Positions 7,115 through 14,693 of a DNA stretch of 21,292 bases are shown here, one piece after another. Where the stretch lies: positions 1 through 21,292 of the forward strand of contig DAHXMR010000124.1 in assembly GCA_027371655.1 (NCBI GenBank). Reading direction: 5' to 3'. The stretch comes from Microcaldota archaeon. GTDB lineage: Archaea; Micrarchaeota; Micrarchaeia; Norongarragalinales; CAINOH01. A program made the position numbers and the translations under genes. The notes under the pieces were generated by a model. The model searched no databases. It had not been told where the DNA came from and saw only the letters and a program-made list of their open reading frames with translations. The stretch's first letter is position 1, and each line of letters opens with the position of its first letter.

Positions 7115-7129
7115 CTTTTCCTTTTTTTT
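7115..7129 (+). terminator. T-rich terminator after hsp20
   Basis: TTTTCCTTTTTTTT starts about 35 nt after the Hsp20 stop and precedes the TATA-like box of the gat cluster. It is a typical archaeal T-tract termination signal. Confidence 0.6.
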
Positions 7130-7136
7130 CCAACAC

Positions 7137-7144
7137 GTATTTAA
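7137..7144 (+). promoter_or_regulatory. TATA-like promoter for the gat cluster
   Basis: GTATTTAA is centred near 7140, predicting a transcript start near 7167 and a leader of about 45 nt before the gatC ATG at 7211. Confidence 0.45.
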
Positions 7145-7210
7145 CCCTTCAAACCCCCTTTTTCTTGTTCCCGCGGGCAGCGCAACCCGCGAAGCGGGCG
7201 TTTTCATAAA

Positions 7211-7495
7211 ATGGACAAAATCACCAAAACCGAGCTTGCCAAAGCGGCCGAAGTGGCGAGGCTGCACTTTTCCGAGCGCGAGCTTGAAGCACTCGAAAAG
7301 GACGCCGCCGAAATCCTCGAACACCTGGCAAAAGTCCGCGAAATCAAGGAAAGCGGATTTGAAACCCACTACTTGTCCACTGCAAAGAACCCGCTGCGCA
7401 AAGACAAGGCAAAGGAGTGCACTGCCGCCGCCGAGATAAGAAAACAGTTCAACAACCAGGAAGACGGATTCCTCCTCGCCCCCAAGTCCCTTTGA
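7211..7495 (+). CDS. gatC: Asp/Glu-tRNA amidotransferase subunit C
   Basis: This is the small subunit of GatCAB, which converts Asp-tRNA(Asn) or Glu-tRNA(Gln) to Asn- or Gln-tRNA. The 94-residue product has the family layout: an N-terminal helix (KTELAKAAEVARLHFSERE), a LEKDAAEILEHLAKV helix, and a C-terminal belt ending DGFLLAPKSL, equivalent to the usual VPKVL-type end. GatC wraps around and stabilises GatA. It is the first gene of the cluster, followed 59 nt later by gatA. Archaea with GatDE use that for glutamine and GatCAB for asparagine; which substrate applies here cannot be decided from this window. Confidence 0.9.
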   Translation: MDKITKTELAKAAEVARLHFSERELEALEKDAAEILEHLAKVREIKESGFETHYLSTAKNPLRKDKAKECTAAAEIRKQFNNQEDGFLLAPKSL

Positions 7496-7503
7496 TTTTT
7501 ATG

Positions 7504-7522
7504 CGGGCGCAACGGGCGCCCG
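7504..7522 (+). other. GC hairpin between gatC and gatA
   Basis: A perfect 7-bp stem CGGGCGC / GCGCCCG with loop AACGG lies in the 59-nt gatC-gatA gap. It is followed by ATG 7525, which opens a five-codon frame ending at TGA 7540 in the same frame as gatA. It could be an attenuating or mRNA-processing structure. Confidence 0.35.
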
Positions 7523-7554
7523 AAATGGAACAGATTGTTTGAGTTGAAGCGAAA

Positions 7555-8925
7555 TTGCAATTCCTTGAAAGCGTTGAAAAAAGGCTCGAAACCATCGAAA
7601 AGCGCGAGGTTGATGTCGGCGCGTTCGTCGAGGTCTATGCCGAGGAAGCGCGGAAAAAGGCGAAGGCGCTTGATGCCAAAGCCGGGGGCGGCGAAAAGCT
7701 CGGGCCGCTTGCGGGCACTGCCGTCGCGGTGAAGAACAACATCGCCATCCGCGGAAAACGCCTTACTTGCGCGTCGAAAATGCTTGAAAAATACGTTGCG
7801 CCCTACAACGCGACGGTAATTGAAAGGCTGGAAAGCGCGGGCGCGATAATCGTGGGCTCGGCAAACTTGGACGAGTTCGCGTGCGGAAGCGACTGCACAA
7901 AGAGCGCGCTTGCAAGAACGAGGAACCCTATCGACCCTGAAAGGGTCGCAGGAGGTTCAAGCGGGGGCAGCGCGGCAAGCGTTGCAGCGGATTTTGCGGA
8001 TGCCGCGCTTGGCTCTGACACCGGCGGCTCGATTAGGTGCCCCTCCTCATTCTGCGGCGTTTTGGGCTTCAAACCGACCTATGGGCTGGTTTCGCGCCAC
8101 GGGTTGGCGGATTTGGCGATGACTTTCGACCAAATCGGGCCAATTGCGAAAACGGCGCTTGGCGCTGCCAAAGTAATGGATGCGATTGCGGGGGAGGATG
8201 GAAAGGACCCTTCAACGCTTGGCGCGAAAAGCGGGGGATTTGCAAAGGCCGTGGAAGCCGGGCTTCCTAAGGCAACTATCGGCGTGCCGAAGGAGTTTTT
8301 CGAGGGATGCAACGATGAAGTCGCACGCGTGGTGCGGCAGAAAATTTCCGCGATTGAAAAAAGGGGCTTTGAAGTGCGCGAAATTTCACTTCCCCTTGCG
8401 AAATATTCGATTCCAATTTACTACACGCTTACCTACAGCGAATTCGCCTCCGCGATGCAAAAATACGACGGCCTGAGGTATGGCGCGGCGGCGGGCGTTT
8501 CCGAGGATTTGGTTACCGCGGTTTCGAAGGCGCGTTCGGCGAACATTGGAACCGAATGCAAGCGCCGCATTTTGCTTGGCACGCTTGTCACCATGCAGGA
8601 GCACCGCGACGCGTGGTACACGCACGCCTTGAAAGCAAGGGGCGCGTTCAAAAAATCCTTCGAACACGCGCTGTCGCAAGTGGATTTCCTTGTGGGGCCC
8701 ACGATGCCTGTGCTTCCGTGGAAAATCGGGGAAAGGGCGGGAAGCGCGATGGAAATGTATTTGGCCGACGTTTTGACGGTGCCTGCAAACATTTGCGGGT
8801 TGCCCGCCGCAAGCGTGAACGCGGGGTTCGCGGGAAAACTGCCCGTCGGGCTTCAGGTTATTGGAAAACGCTTTGACGACGCGAGGGTGCTTGCGTTCCT
8901 CGGGGAAATTGAGAAAGCGAAGTGA
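7555..8925 (+). CDS. gatA: Asp/Glu-tRNA amidotransferase subunit A (glutaminase/amidase)
   Basis: GatA hydrolyses glutamine to supply ammonia to GatB. The 456-residue product carries the amidase-signature Ser-cisSer-Lys triad: K60 (VAVKNN), the cis-Ser in GGSSGGSAAS (S135), and the nucleophile S159 in SDTGGSIR. LGFKPTYGLVSRHGL and the C-terminal NICGLPAASVNAG...LPVGLQVIGKRFDD are also typical. The first possible start after an in-frame TGA (7540-7542) is TTG 7555; the N-terminus from there resembles short archaeal GatA starts, so no part seems missing. No strong ribosome-binding site is visible. The gene ends in a GTGA overlap with the next gene, indicating translational coupling. Confidence 0.95.
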   Translation: MQFLESVEKRLETIEKREVDVGAFVEVYAEEARKKAKALDAKAGGGEKLGPLAGTAVAVKNNIAIRGKRLTCASKMLEKYVAPYNATVIERLESAGAIIVGSANLDEFACGSDCTKSALARTRNPIDPERVAGGSSGGSAASVAADFADAALGSDTGGSIRCPSSFCGVLGFKPTYGLVSRHGLADLAMTFDQIGPIAKTALGAAKVMDAIAGEDGKDPSTLGAKSGGFAKAVEAGLPKATIGVPKEFFEGCNDEVARVVRQKISAIEKRGFEVREISLPLAKYSIPIYYTLTYSEFASAMQKYDGLRYGAAAGVSEDLVTAVSKARSANIGTECKRRILLGTLVTMQEHRDAWYTHALKARGAFKKSFEHALSQVDFLVGPTMPVLPWKIGERAGSAMEMYLADVLTVPANICGLPAASVNAGFAGKLPVGLQVIGKRFDDARVLAFLGEIEKAK

Positions 8926-9869
8926 ACAACATGGGCCCAACATCCACTGCAGGCCGGATTGGAAAGCGGACGCCAGCGGCTGGAAATAAAACGCTCAAAG
9001 TCGCGTTGGTTGGTTTTCCGGCAAACGAGAGCGACATAACGCCCGAAGTGCTGGCCGCGGTCAAAAGCGAAGCGGCGCGGCTTGGAAAAAGGGGAATGCG
9101 CGTAAAAATCGAGACCGCCGATTTCCGGCCGCAGGTGAAGGTCGTTGCACTGAAAGGCCCGGATGCCGACGTCCTCGTAAAAGAGGACGCGGAGAGGATG
9201 CTTGGGGCTTTCCGCAAGCTAAAGCGGAAAAACGATTTGGTGATAACCCTTGGCGGAAGCCACGCCTATGCCTATCCCACGTATGTTGACGTGCCCGAAG
9301 GCAGGATAATCGCGCGGTTCGACCACCACGGGGACGCGGGGCTTCCGCACCACATACGGCGGAAATTCCCCACGGACATAAGCCGCGAGAACATCCAGAA
9401 CTTCGACTACGTTTGGCACGCGCTTGGGCGCAAGCCCCTTGCCGGCGAGCGCCCCCTGAAAAAAGCCAATATAATCAACTTCGGAACGCCGGACTCCCGG
9501 CAGGTGTTCGGGCGAACGTTCAACGACATGCTGACCGTGTGGGAAACAAAGCGTGCGGGAAAAACCCGCCCCGCGGAAGAGGGCGGAAAGCACGGCAACA
9601 TTGACACGCTTTGCGTGGACATGGACGCGTTCCACGAAAAATACGGGCTTTCCACCGAATACACGCAGTCAGACGCGCTTTTGAAGCACGCCGTGCAGGC
9701 CGCAAAGGCATCCGCGCCTTCCTTGCGCACGGTGAGCTTTTTCGAGTATTTCAACGACGTTCCGGGCGAGCGGCAAAAAACAAAAACGTTCATAACCGCA
9801 ATGGCCCGCGCCGCATTGAGGCATAAGGCAAGCGCGTTTTTCAGCCAAAAACAAAAGCCAGCCAAGTGA
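8922..9869 (+). CDS. Arginase/agmatinase-superfamily (ureohydrolase-fold) protein inside the gat operon
   Basis: The 315-residue protein is divergent but keeps all six expected metal ligands of binuclear manganese ureohydrolases: H114 in LGGSHAY (arginase GGDHS), D134-H136-D138 in ARFDHHGDAG (DAHxD), and D233/D235 in LCVDMDAF (SxDxD). The family hydrolyses guanidino compounds such as arginine, agmatine or formiminoglutamate. The specificity loops are unlike the standard members (no DxxDPxxAPG after the DxD), so the substrate is open. The start GTG 8922 overlaps the gatA stop; ATG 8931 is the alternative and only removes three residues. gatB begins 9 nt downstream. Its place between gatA and gatB suggests a function tied to amide or ammonia chemistry, but this is inference. 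Confidence 0.7.
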   Translation: MNNMGPTSTAGRIGKRTPAAGNKTLKVALVGFPANESDITPEVLAAVKSEAARLGKRGMRVKIETADFRPQVKVVALKGPDADVLVKEDAERMLGAFRKLKRKNDLVITLGGSHAYAYPTYVDVPEGRIIARFDHHGDAGLPHHIRRKFPTDISRENIQNFDYVWHALGRKPLAGERPLKKANIINFGTPDSRQVFGRTFNDMLTVWETKRAGKTRPAEEGGKHGNIDTLCVDMDAFHEKYGLSTEYTQSDALLKHAVQAAKASAPSLRTVSFFEYFNDVPGERQKTKTFITAMARAALRHKASAFFSQKQKPAK

Positions 9870-9878
9870 GAACAACAA

Positions 9879-11252
9879 ATGCCCGAAGAACTCATACCGA
9901 TGATTGGCTTGGAAATCCACGTTTCCCTCAAGAGCGAGAGCAAGCTTTTCTGCGCGTGCAGCGCGGTTTACGGCAACGCCAAGCCCAACACCAACGTTTG
10001 CGAGGTGTGCACGGGCCAGCCGGGCAGCAAACCCATGGCGCTGAACGAAGCCGCGATTGAAAACGCGGTGAAAATCTCCCTCGCCCTCGGCTGCAACGTC
10101 GAACAGGGCGTTGTGATGCAGAGGAAGCACTATTGGTATCCGGACCTTCCTTCGGGCTACCAGCGCACTTCAAAGCCCTTGGGAGTTGGCGGGGTTTTGG
10201 AAAAAATCCGCATACGCGAGGCGCACGTGGAAGAGGACCCGGGAAGGTACGACTTGAAAACGGGAAGAACGGACTACAACCGAAGCGGCACCGCGTTGCT
10301 TGAAATAGTCACCGACCCGGACATGGAGTCGCCGCAGCAGGCGCGCGAGTGGCTGGACCAATTGCAATCAATCCTCGAATACTTGGGCGCGACGCGGGAC
10401 GAGGCGGGAAGCACGCGCGTTGACGCGAACGTTTCAATCCGCGGAAGCAACCGCGTGGAAGTAAAGAACATCAACTCGTTCAAAGGCGTGTTCACCGCGC
10501 TCACCTACGAAATCGCGCGCCAGAAGAACCTGCTCAAAAACGGCATGCTGGTTGTGCAGGAGACGCGGCACTTCGACGAAGACCGCGGCATAACCTTGGG
10601 CATGCGCAAAAAGGAAACCGTCGCAGACTACCGCTACATCCCAGACCCCGACGTCCCGCCCCTTAATGTAACCGGCGACTTCGTCGCAAAAATCCAAAAA
10701 TCCTTGCCGGAGCTTCCCTCCCAAAAACGCGCGAGGTTCGAAAAACAATACGGAATGCGCGGGGAGGAAGCGTTTGCGATTTGCCTTGAAAAAGAATTTG
10801 CCGACAGCTTCGAGGAAGCCGCAAAAACTTGCGATGCAAAAACACTTGCCCCGTTCTGCCGCGGGGTTGTAAGAAAACAACTTAACTATCGCGGGCTTTC
10901 GTTCAAGAACTCGAAGCTGTCCAGCCAAACGCTTTCCGAGCTTGCGGAAATGATGGCCAAAAAAGAGGTCACCGAGCACGTTGCCGAAGAACTGCTGATT
11001 GTTTTCCTCGACAAGGGCGTTTCGCCCCGCGAGCACGCGAAAACTGCAGGGCTGCTTGGCGTGCAAAAAGGCGGAGAGTTGGAAGCCGCTGCCGAGGCAG
11101 TGATAAAGGAAAACCCCAAGGCGGTCAACGATTTCCTTGCGGGCAACGAAAAGTCCCTGCACTTCTTGGCAGGACAGCTCATGAAGGCAACGAAGGGCAA
11201 GGCCGCGGTCCACGAAGTGCACGCGGTCTTGAAGAAGAAGATGGGAAGATGA
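9879..11252 (+). CDS. gatB: Asp/Glu-tRNA amidotransferase subunit B
   Basis: GatB phosphorylates the misacylated aminoacyl-tRNA and transfers ammonia to it. The 457-residue product has the cradle domain with a structural zinc site (C25, C27, C41, C44: FCACS...NVCEVCTGQPG), the signature HYWYPDLPSGYQ, the metal and ATP region HVEEDPGRYD...DYNRSGTALLEIVTDPDM, and VRVDANVSIR-type (here TRVDANVSIR) and VEVKNINSF motifs. The helical and YqeY-like tail (about 290-457) recognises tRNA. Length and order are normal for GatB rather than GatE, which has an inserted AspRS-like domain. Start ATG 9879 is 9 nt after the ureohydrolase stop. Confidence 0.96.
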   Translation: MPEELIPMIGLEIHVSLKSESKLFCACSAVYGNAKPNTNVCEVCTGQPGSKPMALNEAAIENAVKISLALGCNVEQGVVMQRKHYWYPDLPSGYQRTSKPLGVGGVLEKIRIREAHVEEDPGRYDLKTGRTDYNRSGTALLEIVTDPDMESPQQAREWLDQLQSILEYLGATRDEAGSTRVDANVSIRGSNRVEVKNINSFKGVFTALTYEIARQKNLLKNGMLVVQETRHFDEDRGITLGMRKKETVADYRYIPDPDVPPLNVTGDFVAKIQKSLPELPSQKRARFEKQYGMRGEEAFAICLEKEFADSFEEAAKTCDAKTLAPFCRGVVRKQLNYRGLSFKNSKLSSQTLSELAEMMAKKEVTEHVAEELLIVFLDKGVSPREHAKTAGLLGVQKGGELEAAAEAVIKENPKAVNDFLAGNEKSLHFLAGQLMKATKGKAAVHEVHAVLKKKMGR

Positions 11253-11268
11253 AGTTGGGTTTTGCCTA

Positions 11269-11919
11269 ATGGCGCCAAGGCAGGTTTATTGGAAAATTCC
11301 CAATCCGGTGCAACGGCGGCATTATGCCGACCGCGCTTACGAAATAGCGCGGAAAATCAAGGAGAGCAATATTGACACGGTCGTTGTCGCTGATGCAAGC
11401 GGGCAATTCGCGGCGTACTTGGTAAAACATGCGTGGCGCAAAAGCTCCCCCGGCGAAAAAATGCCGCGCTTTTATGCCCTTGGCACTGCAATCAAAGAGC
11501 TCAGGCATCTGAGGGAAGATCGCTTCGTGTCCAACGCGAAAGAAGCCGAGGGCGCCATCCGTAAAAACGCGCCAAGCCTGCTTGCCGGAATCGGCAAAAA
11601 AAAGATTCTCGTGCTTGATGACTGGCACCGCACCGGCGATACGCTTGGCATCGCCACCCGCGTCCTAAATGGCCTTGGAGCCGAAAGGATTGTTGCCGAC
11701 GCACTCATCCACCAGAGCGCGGCACAAAGGGGCTATGGACCGCGCAACGACAACCCGGGCTGGCACCGGCTGCGCAGCCGCGATTTGGTTTCCGCAAGGA
11801 GGCATGCAGGAAGCGCGGGCTATGAAGCTAAAAGAACGGAAATTCTCGGCGAACTTGCGCAATGGAGGAGAGAACTCCGCGAAATTATCAAAAGAAACCC
11901 CCCGCGCAACGAAAAGTGA
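11269..11919 (+). CDS. Phosphoribosyltransferase-fold protein
   Basis: The 216-residue protein has the type I PRTase core: VVVADASGQFAAYLV (about 38-52) corresponding to the pyrophosphate loop region, and ILVLDDWHRTGDTLGIA at 113-129, a clear variant of the PRPP-binding motif (two acidic residues followed by TGDT-like loop). The hood and flexible loop are short or unusual, and the C-terminal 60 residues are Arg-rich. It could act in purine or pyrimidine salvage, or be a regulatory PRT-like protein; substrate cannot be read. It lies 16 nt after gatB and 5 nt before a methyltransferase gene, so it is probably cotranscribed. Confidence 0.7.
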   Translation: MAPRQVYWKIPNPVQRRHYADRAYEIARKIKESNIDTVVVADASGQFAAYLVKHAWRKSSPGEKMPRFYALGTAIKELRHLREDRFVSNAKEAEGAIRKNAPSLLAGIGKKKILVLDDWHRTGDTLGIATRVLNGLGAERIVADALIHQSAAQRGYGPRNDNPGWHRLRSRDLVSARRHAGSAGYEAKRTEILGELAQWRRELREIIKRNPPRNEK

Positions 11920-11924
11920 ACACC

Positions 11925-12737
11925 ATGGATGCTACCCCAACACCGTCGTTCTATTCCACGGAAGGCCAGTGGGCCGAGTTCCTCGCCCTTGCCCCAAATT
12001 ATTGCATCCTGCAAACCGAGCTTGTCAAAGCCGTTCCTGCGGGCGCGAAAAGCATACTTGATTTGGGCTCTGCAACGGGGGACACGGTTTTCAGGATTGC
12101 GGCAAAGTGCAAAAAGGCAAAAGTGCTTGCAACCGACGTCAGAAGCGAAGTTCTCCTTGCAGCGGCTTCAGCCGCGGGGCGCAAAAAAGTCCTTAATGTT
12201 TCCTTCCAGCCCTTGGACATGGAAAAACTTGGGGCGTTCTTGTCCGCGAAGCGGCGGATGGGGATTTCTTTCGACGTTGTGACCATGCTTTACTCTTTTC
12301 ACCACTTGCGGGACCCGCTTGCCAACAAGAAGCGTTTTGCAAAAGAATTGTTCGCCGGGCTCCCAACAGGCGCAGCCGTTGTTGTTGCCGACGTGTGCAC
12401 GAGGGAGAAAGCGGGGAGCAAAAAATACGCGGAAAGCGTGCGCGAACAATGGCTTGCACGATGGAGCTATGTTTTCAAGGGAGTGCGCGATTCCCTGCTC
12501 AAACGCCTGCAAAAATCGGGGGTGCCCAACATTGACGCCCGCGTGTTGGCAGGAAGGGCGGCGCAGAAGGCCGCGGACCTCGAAGGGGAAAGCGGAAGAT
12601 TCGTGGAAGAAAGAAAGCACGAGTATCCCATTACAAGGGAGGAGCTTTTGCTTGTTTTCAAAAGCGCGGGGTTCAAAAACGCGAAACTCAAAGCCGTGAA
12701 CGATTTCGGCGAAGTAGTGCTGGTTGCAAAAAAGTGA
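11925..12737 (+). CDS. Class I SAM-dependent methyltransferase
   Basis: The 270-residue product has a Rossmann methyltransferase core: motif I ILDLGSATGDT (44-54), motif II ending in ATDVRSEVL, FDVVTMLYSFHHLRDP as the motif IV-like loop, and AAVVVADVCT after it. The C-terminus holds a helical insertion (about 170-245) and a closing FKSAGFKNAKLKAVNDFGEVVLVAKK. The acceptor substrate is unknown. An upstream frame reaches 11862 but overlaps the preceding gene; ATG 11925, five bases after its stop, is the natural start. The next gene follows closely, with 11 nt between this stop and its ATG. Confidence 0.85.
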   Translation: MDATPTPSFYSTEGQWAEFLALAPNYCILQTELVKAVPAGAKSILDLGSATGDTVFRIAAKCKKAKVLATDVRSEVLLAAASAAGRKKVLNVSFQPLDMEKLGAFLSAKRRMGISFDVVTMLYSFHHLRDPLANKKRFAKELFAGLPTGAAVVVADVCTREKAGSKKYAESVREQWLARWSYVFKGVRDSLLKRLQKSGVPNIDARVLAGRAAQKAADLEGESGRFVEERKHEYPITREELLLVFKSAGFKNAKLKAVNDFGEVVLVAKK

Positions 12738-12748
12738 GTTTTGTTCCC

Positions 12749-13327
12749 ATGAAAATCGTTTTGGCAACCCGCAACGCGGAAAAGCTCAAGGAAATGAAGC
12801 GCATAGTTGACGGCAAAAGCGTCGAATTCGTTGCCCTTCCCGCAAATGCGCCGACGCCTGCGGAAGATGGGAAAACGTTCGAGGAAAACGCTCTCAAAAA
12901 AGCGAAAAGCGCCTGCAAATTCACAAAACTTCCCGCGCTGGCGGACGATTCCGGCATCTGTGTTGACGCGTTGGGCGGAGCCCCGGGAGTAAAGAGCGCG
13001 AGGTTTGCGGCGGGCGACAAGGCGCGGAACGCAAAGCTGTTGCGTTTGTTGCACAACACGCCAACTGGAAAGAGGGGGGTTGGTTTTGTTTGTGTGGCTG
13101 CCCTAGTGTTTCCCGACGGCCGCGAATTTGTCGTGCGGGGGGAAGCGCGGGGAAAAATCGCCGAAAACGAACGGGGGCGCGCAGGCTTCGGCTACGATCC
13201 TATTTTCATCCCGGCGGGCTACGCCCGCACTTATGCCGAATTGGGGCGCAAAATTAAGAACAGAATAAGCCATCGCGCGAGGGCTTTTTTGAAGATGCGC
13301 AAAGTGCTGAAAAAGCTCGCGGCATAG
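12749..13327 (+). CDS. rdgB: Non-canonical purine NTP pyrophosphatase (RdgB/HAM1 family)
   Basis: This house-cleaning enzyme hydrolyses XTP, ITP and dITP to monophosphates and pyrophosphate. The 192-residue product has the family motifs: N-terminal IVLATRNAEKLKE (T/SxxNxxK), TFEENALKKAKSA, ADDSGICVDALGGAPGVKSARFA with the catalytic acid, FGYDPIF, and SHRARAF near the end. ATG 12749 is preferred; a GTG at 12734 overlapping the methyltransferase stop would add five residues. It is the last gene of the gat cluster and converges on a minus-strand gene only 9 nt away. A purine link to the upstream PRTase-fold protein is plausible. Confidence 0.93.
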   Translation: MKIVLATRNAEKLKEMKRIVDGKSVEFVALPANAPTPAEDGKTFEENALKKAKSACKFTKLPALADDSGICVDALGGAPGVKSARFAAGDKARNAKLLRLLHNTPTGKRGVGFVCVAALVFPDGREFVVRGEARGKIAENERGRAGFGYDPIFIPAGYARTYAELGRKIKNRISHRARAFLKMRKVLKKLAA

Positions 13328-13336
13328 CCGGGCGGT

Positions 13337-13792
13337 TCATTTCGCGCGCTTCGGACTCCGCGGGGGTTGCTTGCTTCGGTGCTCTTCGACGGACACCGGG
13401 CCGTTTGGCGTCCAATACGCAACGCGCTTTTTTGAGCGGGGCAGCCGCAGAAGCCGGCCGTACTCCGCTTTCCATTCCGCCACGTTTGCCCGTTGTTCGC
13501 GCGCTTCCATAAACGCGCGGTCGAGGCCGTTTGCTTTGTACTTGCTTTCCAGCCCATTCGTGCGCAGGCCCATTACAAGGCCGTGCAGTTTTGGGTGCAG
13601 CTTTTCAAGTTCTGCCGCCGTGGGCGGGCGCCTTCTGTTCACAATGGAAAGACCGTGCTGCGCCATTTTCAGCAAAATATGGTCTTCTGGCGCGAGCCTT
13701 CCGTTGGCACGCACTTTTTCAGAAGTAGTCGTTCCTGCGATTATCTGCCTTGCCGTTGACAAGTTCAAACGCGGCCTTATCCCGTTTGCCAT
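13337..13792 (-). CDS. Unknown basic protein, last gene of the leu/aminotransferase cluster
   Basis: I do not recognise this 151-residue protein. It is strongly basic, with an Arg/Lys-rich C-terminus (SKQPPRSPKRAK at the end), has no cysteine, signal or membrane segment, and contains NRRRPPTAAELEKLHPKLHGL near the middle. The ATG at 13792 is preceded by GGAGG nine bases upstream, one of the best Shine-Dalgarno matches in the window, so it is very likely translated. It follows by 19 nt a member of the small paralogous family described around the aminotransferase; I see no clear similarity to that family. Nucleic-acid binding is possible from the charge but not shown. Confidence 0.65.
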   Translation of the reverse strand: MANGIRPRLNLSTARQIIAGTTTSEKVRANGRLAPEDHILLKMAQHGLSIVNRRRPPTAAELEKLHPKLHGLVMGLRTNGLESKYKANGLDRAFMEAREQRANVAEWKAEYGRLLRLPRSKKRVAYWTPNGPVSVEEHRSKQPPRSPKRAK

Positions 13793-13811
13793 TTTTTGAA
13801 GCCTCCAAAAA

Positions 13812-14261
13812 TCATTTTTCTTCGGTCATTTTCCTTATTGCTGCGTCCATCTTTCCCCTCAGCGTTTCCGGTTTTTTTGCAAGCCTGCCGAGTTCGTCGA
13901 GGTCTTTTTTGAGCGCCTCGATTTCCTTTTGCTCGCCCAAAAGCGTTTTTTCCGCGTTTTCAAACTTCGCCTTGCATTTGCCCCCGCCGCATCCCTGCAT
14001 TGGGGTGAAATGAAGGCCGATGCCCGCATCGGATTCGAAAGAATGGTGGAATCTTATGTTCTTGCGCCGCAAGCGTTGGGCGTGTTCGGATTTGTCCGCC
14101 ATCGCTTGCAACTGCCGCGATATTTTGGATTTATCGGGGTACCAAGCGCGATTGACCAGCCGGACAACCAGCGGCCGAGTACCGTGGTCCAGTCTGGCAA
14201 TCCGAACAAACTTTGTGCCCGGATTTTTTTCCAAAACAGCCCTTACAAATTCCGCAGGCAA
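13812..14261 (-). CDS. Unknown small protein, MP-NPGT family member A
   Basis: This 149-residue protein begins MPAEFVRAVLEKNPGTKFVR and belongs with three similar genes nearby. Family-shared parts are the Met-Pro start with a basic helix, the NPGT turn, a following V/I-rich strand, then a helix ending HAQRLRRKNIRF (HAERLEGKELNF in the gene at 16027-16608). It adds a GCGGGKC motif near residue 93 and a charged coiled-coil tail. The start is TTG 14261: AGGGGGG stands six bases before it and the Met-Pro start agrees with its relatives, which use ATG. It is 21 nt after member B. No function is known; predicted alternation of strand and helix suggests a compact alpha/beta domain. Confidence 0.7.
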   Translation of the reverse strand: MPAEFVRAVLEKNPGTKFVRIARLDHGTRPLVVRLVNRAWYPDKSKISRQLQAMADKSEHAQRLRRKNIRFHHSFESDAGIGLHFTPMQGCGGGKCKAKFENAEKTLLGEQKEIEALKKDLDELGRLAKKPETLRGKMDAAIRKMTEEK

Positions 14262-14282
14262 AACAAACCCCCCTTGAAAAAA

Positions 14283-14678
14283 TTATTTGTCTTTTTTCGG
14301 CTTGCCGCGGGCAAGCCACGCGTCGAGTTCGTGCTGGAATGCCTTTGAACCGCTTGGGGAAATGACGAGGCCCTGGATTTGCGTTTGTGCGCGTTCGAGG
14401 TTTTGCTTTGGCCCCCGGAACATCAGGCGCAGTTTTTCCGGCGACACGAAGGCGCCTTCTGATTGGTAAATCACGCGGTCCGCTTTTGCATCCGCGTCCA
14501 TTGCCGCGTACGCGCCGGTCCGGTTGACGTGTTCCCCCCATATTTCGTTTTCCAAGACTACGCGCAGGTAATGCGCGCGTTTTCCTGATGGTTTTTGCGG
14601 GGGCGCGCTTACCAGTGCGACTTCGCGCAGGATTGTACCGGGGTTTTCCATAAGGCGTTTTATGAGTTTGTGCGGCAT
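14283..14678 (-). CDS. Unknown small protein, MP-NPGT family member B
   Basis: The 131-residue product begins MPHKLIKRLMENPGTILREV, sharing the Met-Pro basic helix and NPGT turn with members A and C. Its second half, VSPEKLRLMFRGPKQNLERA, resembles ISVFFSGTKEKLENER in member D, so the family seems to have two parts that vary independently. It has no cysteine and ends in a Lys-rich tail. ATG 14678 lies 15 nt after the aminotransferase stop, with a weak GGTAG upstream, so it should be cotranscribed with the aminotransferase. Function unknown. Confidence 0.7.
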   Translation of the reverse strand: MPHKLIKRLMENPGTILREVALVSAPPQKPSGKRAHYLRVVLENEIWGEHVNRTGAYAAMDADAKADRVIYQSEGAFVSPEKLRLMFRGPKQNLERAQTQIQGLVISPSGSKAFQHELDAWLARGKPKKDK

Positions 14679-14693
14679 TGCAATCTACCAAAC

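Noticed and set aside
7525..7557. Recoded TGA (selenocysteine or readthrough) joining ATG 7525 to gatA
   Set aside because: TGA is used as an ordinary stop by many genes in this window, there is no visible recoding element, and the GatA N-terminus looks complete from TTG 7555.
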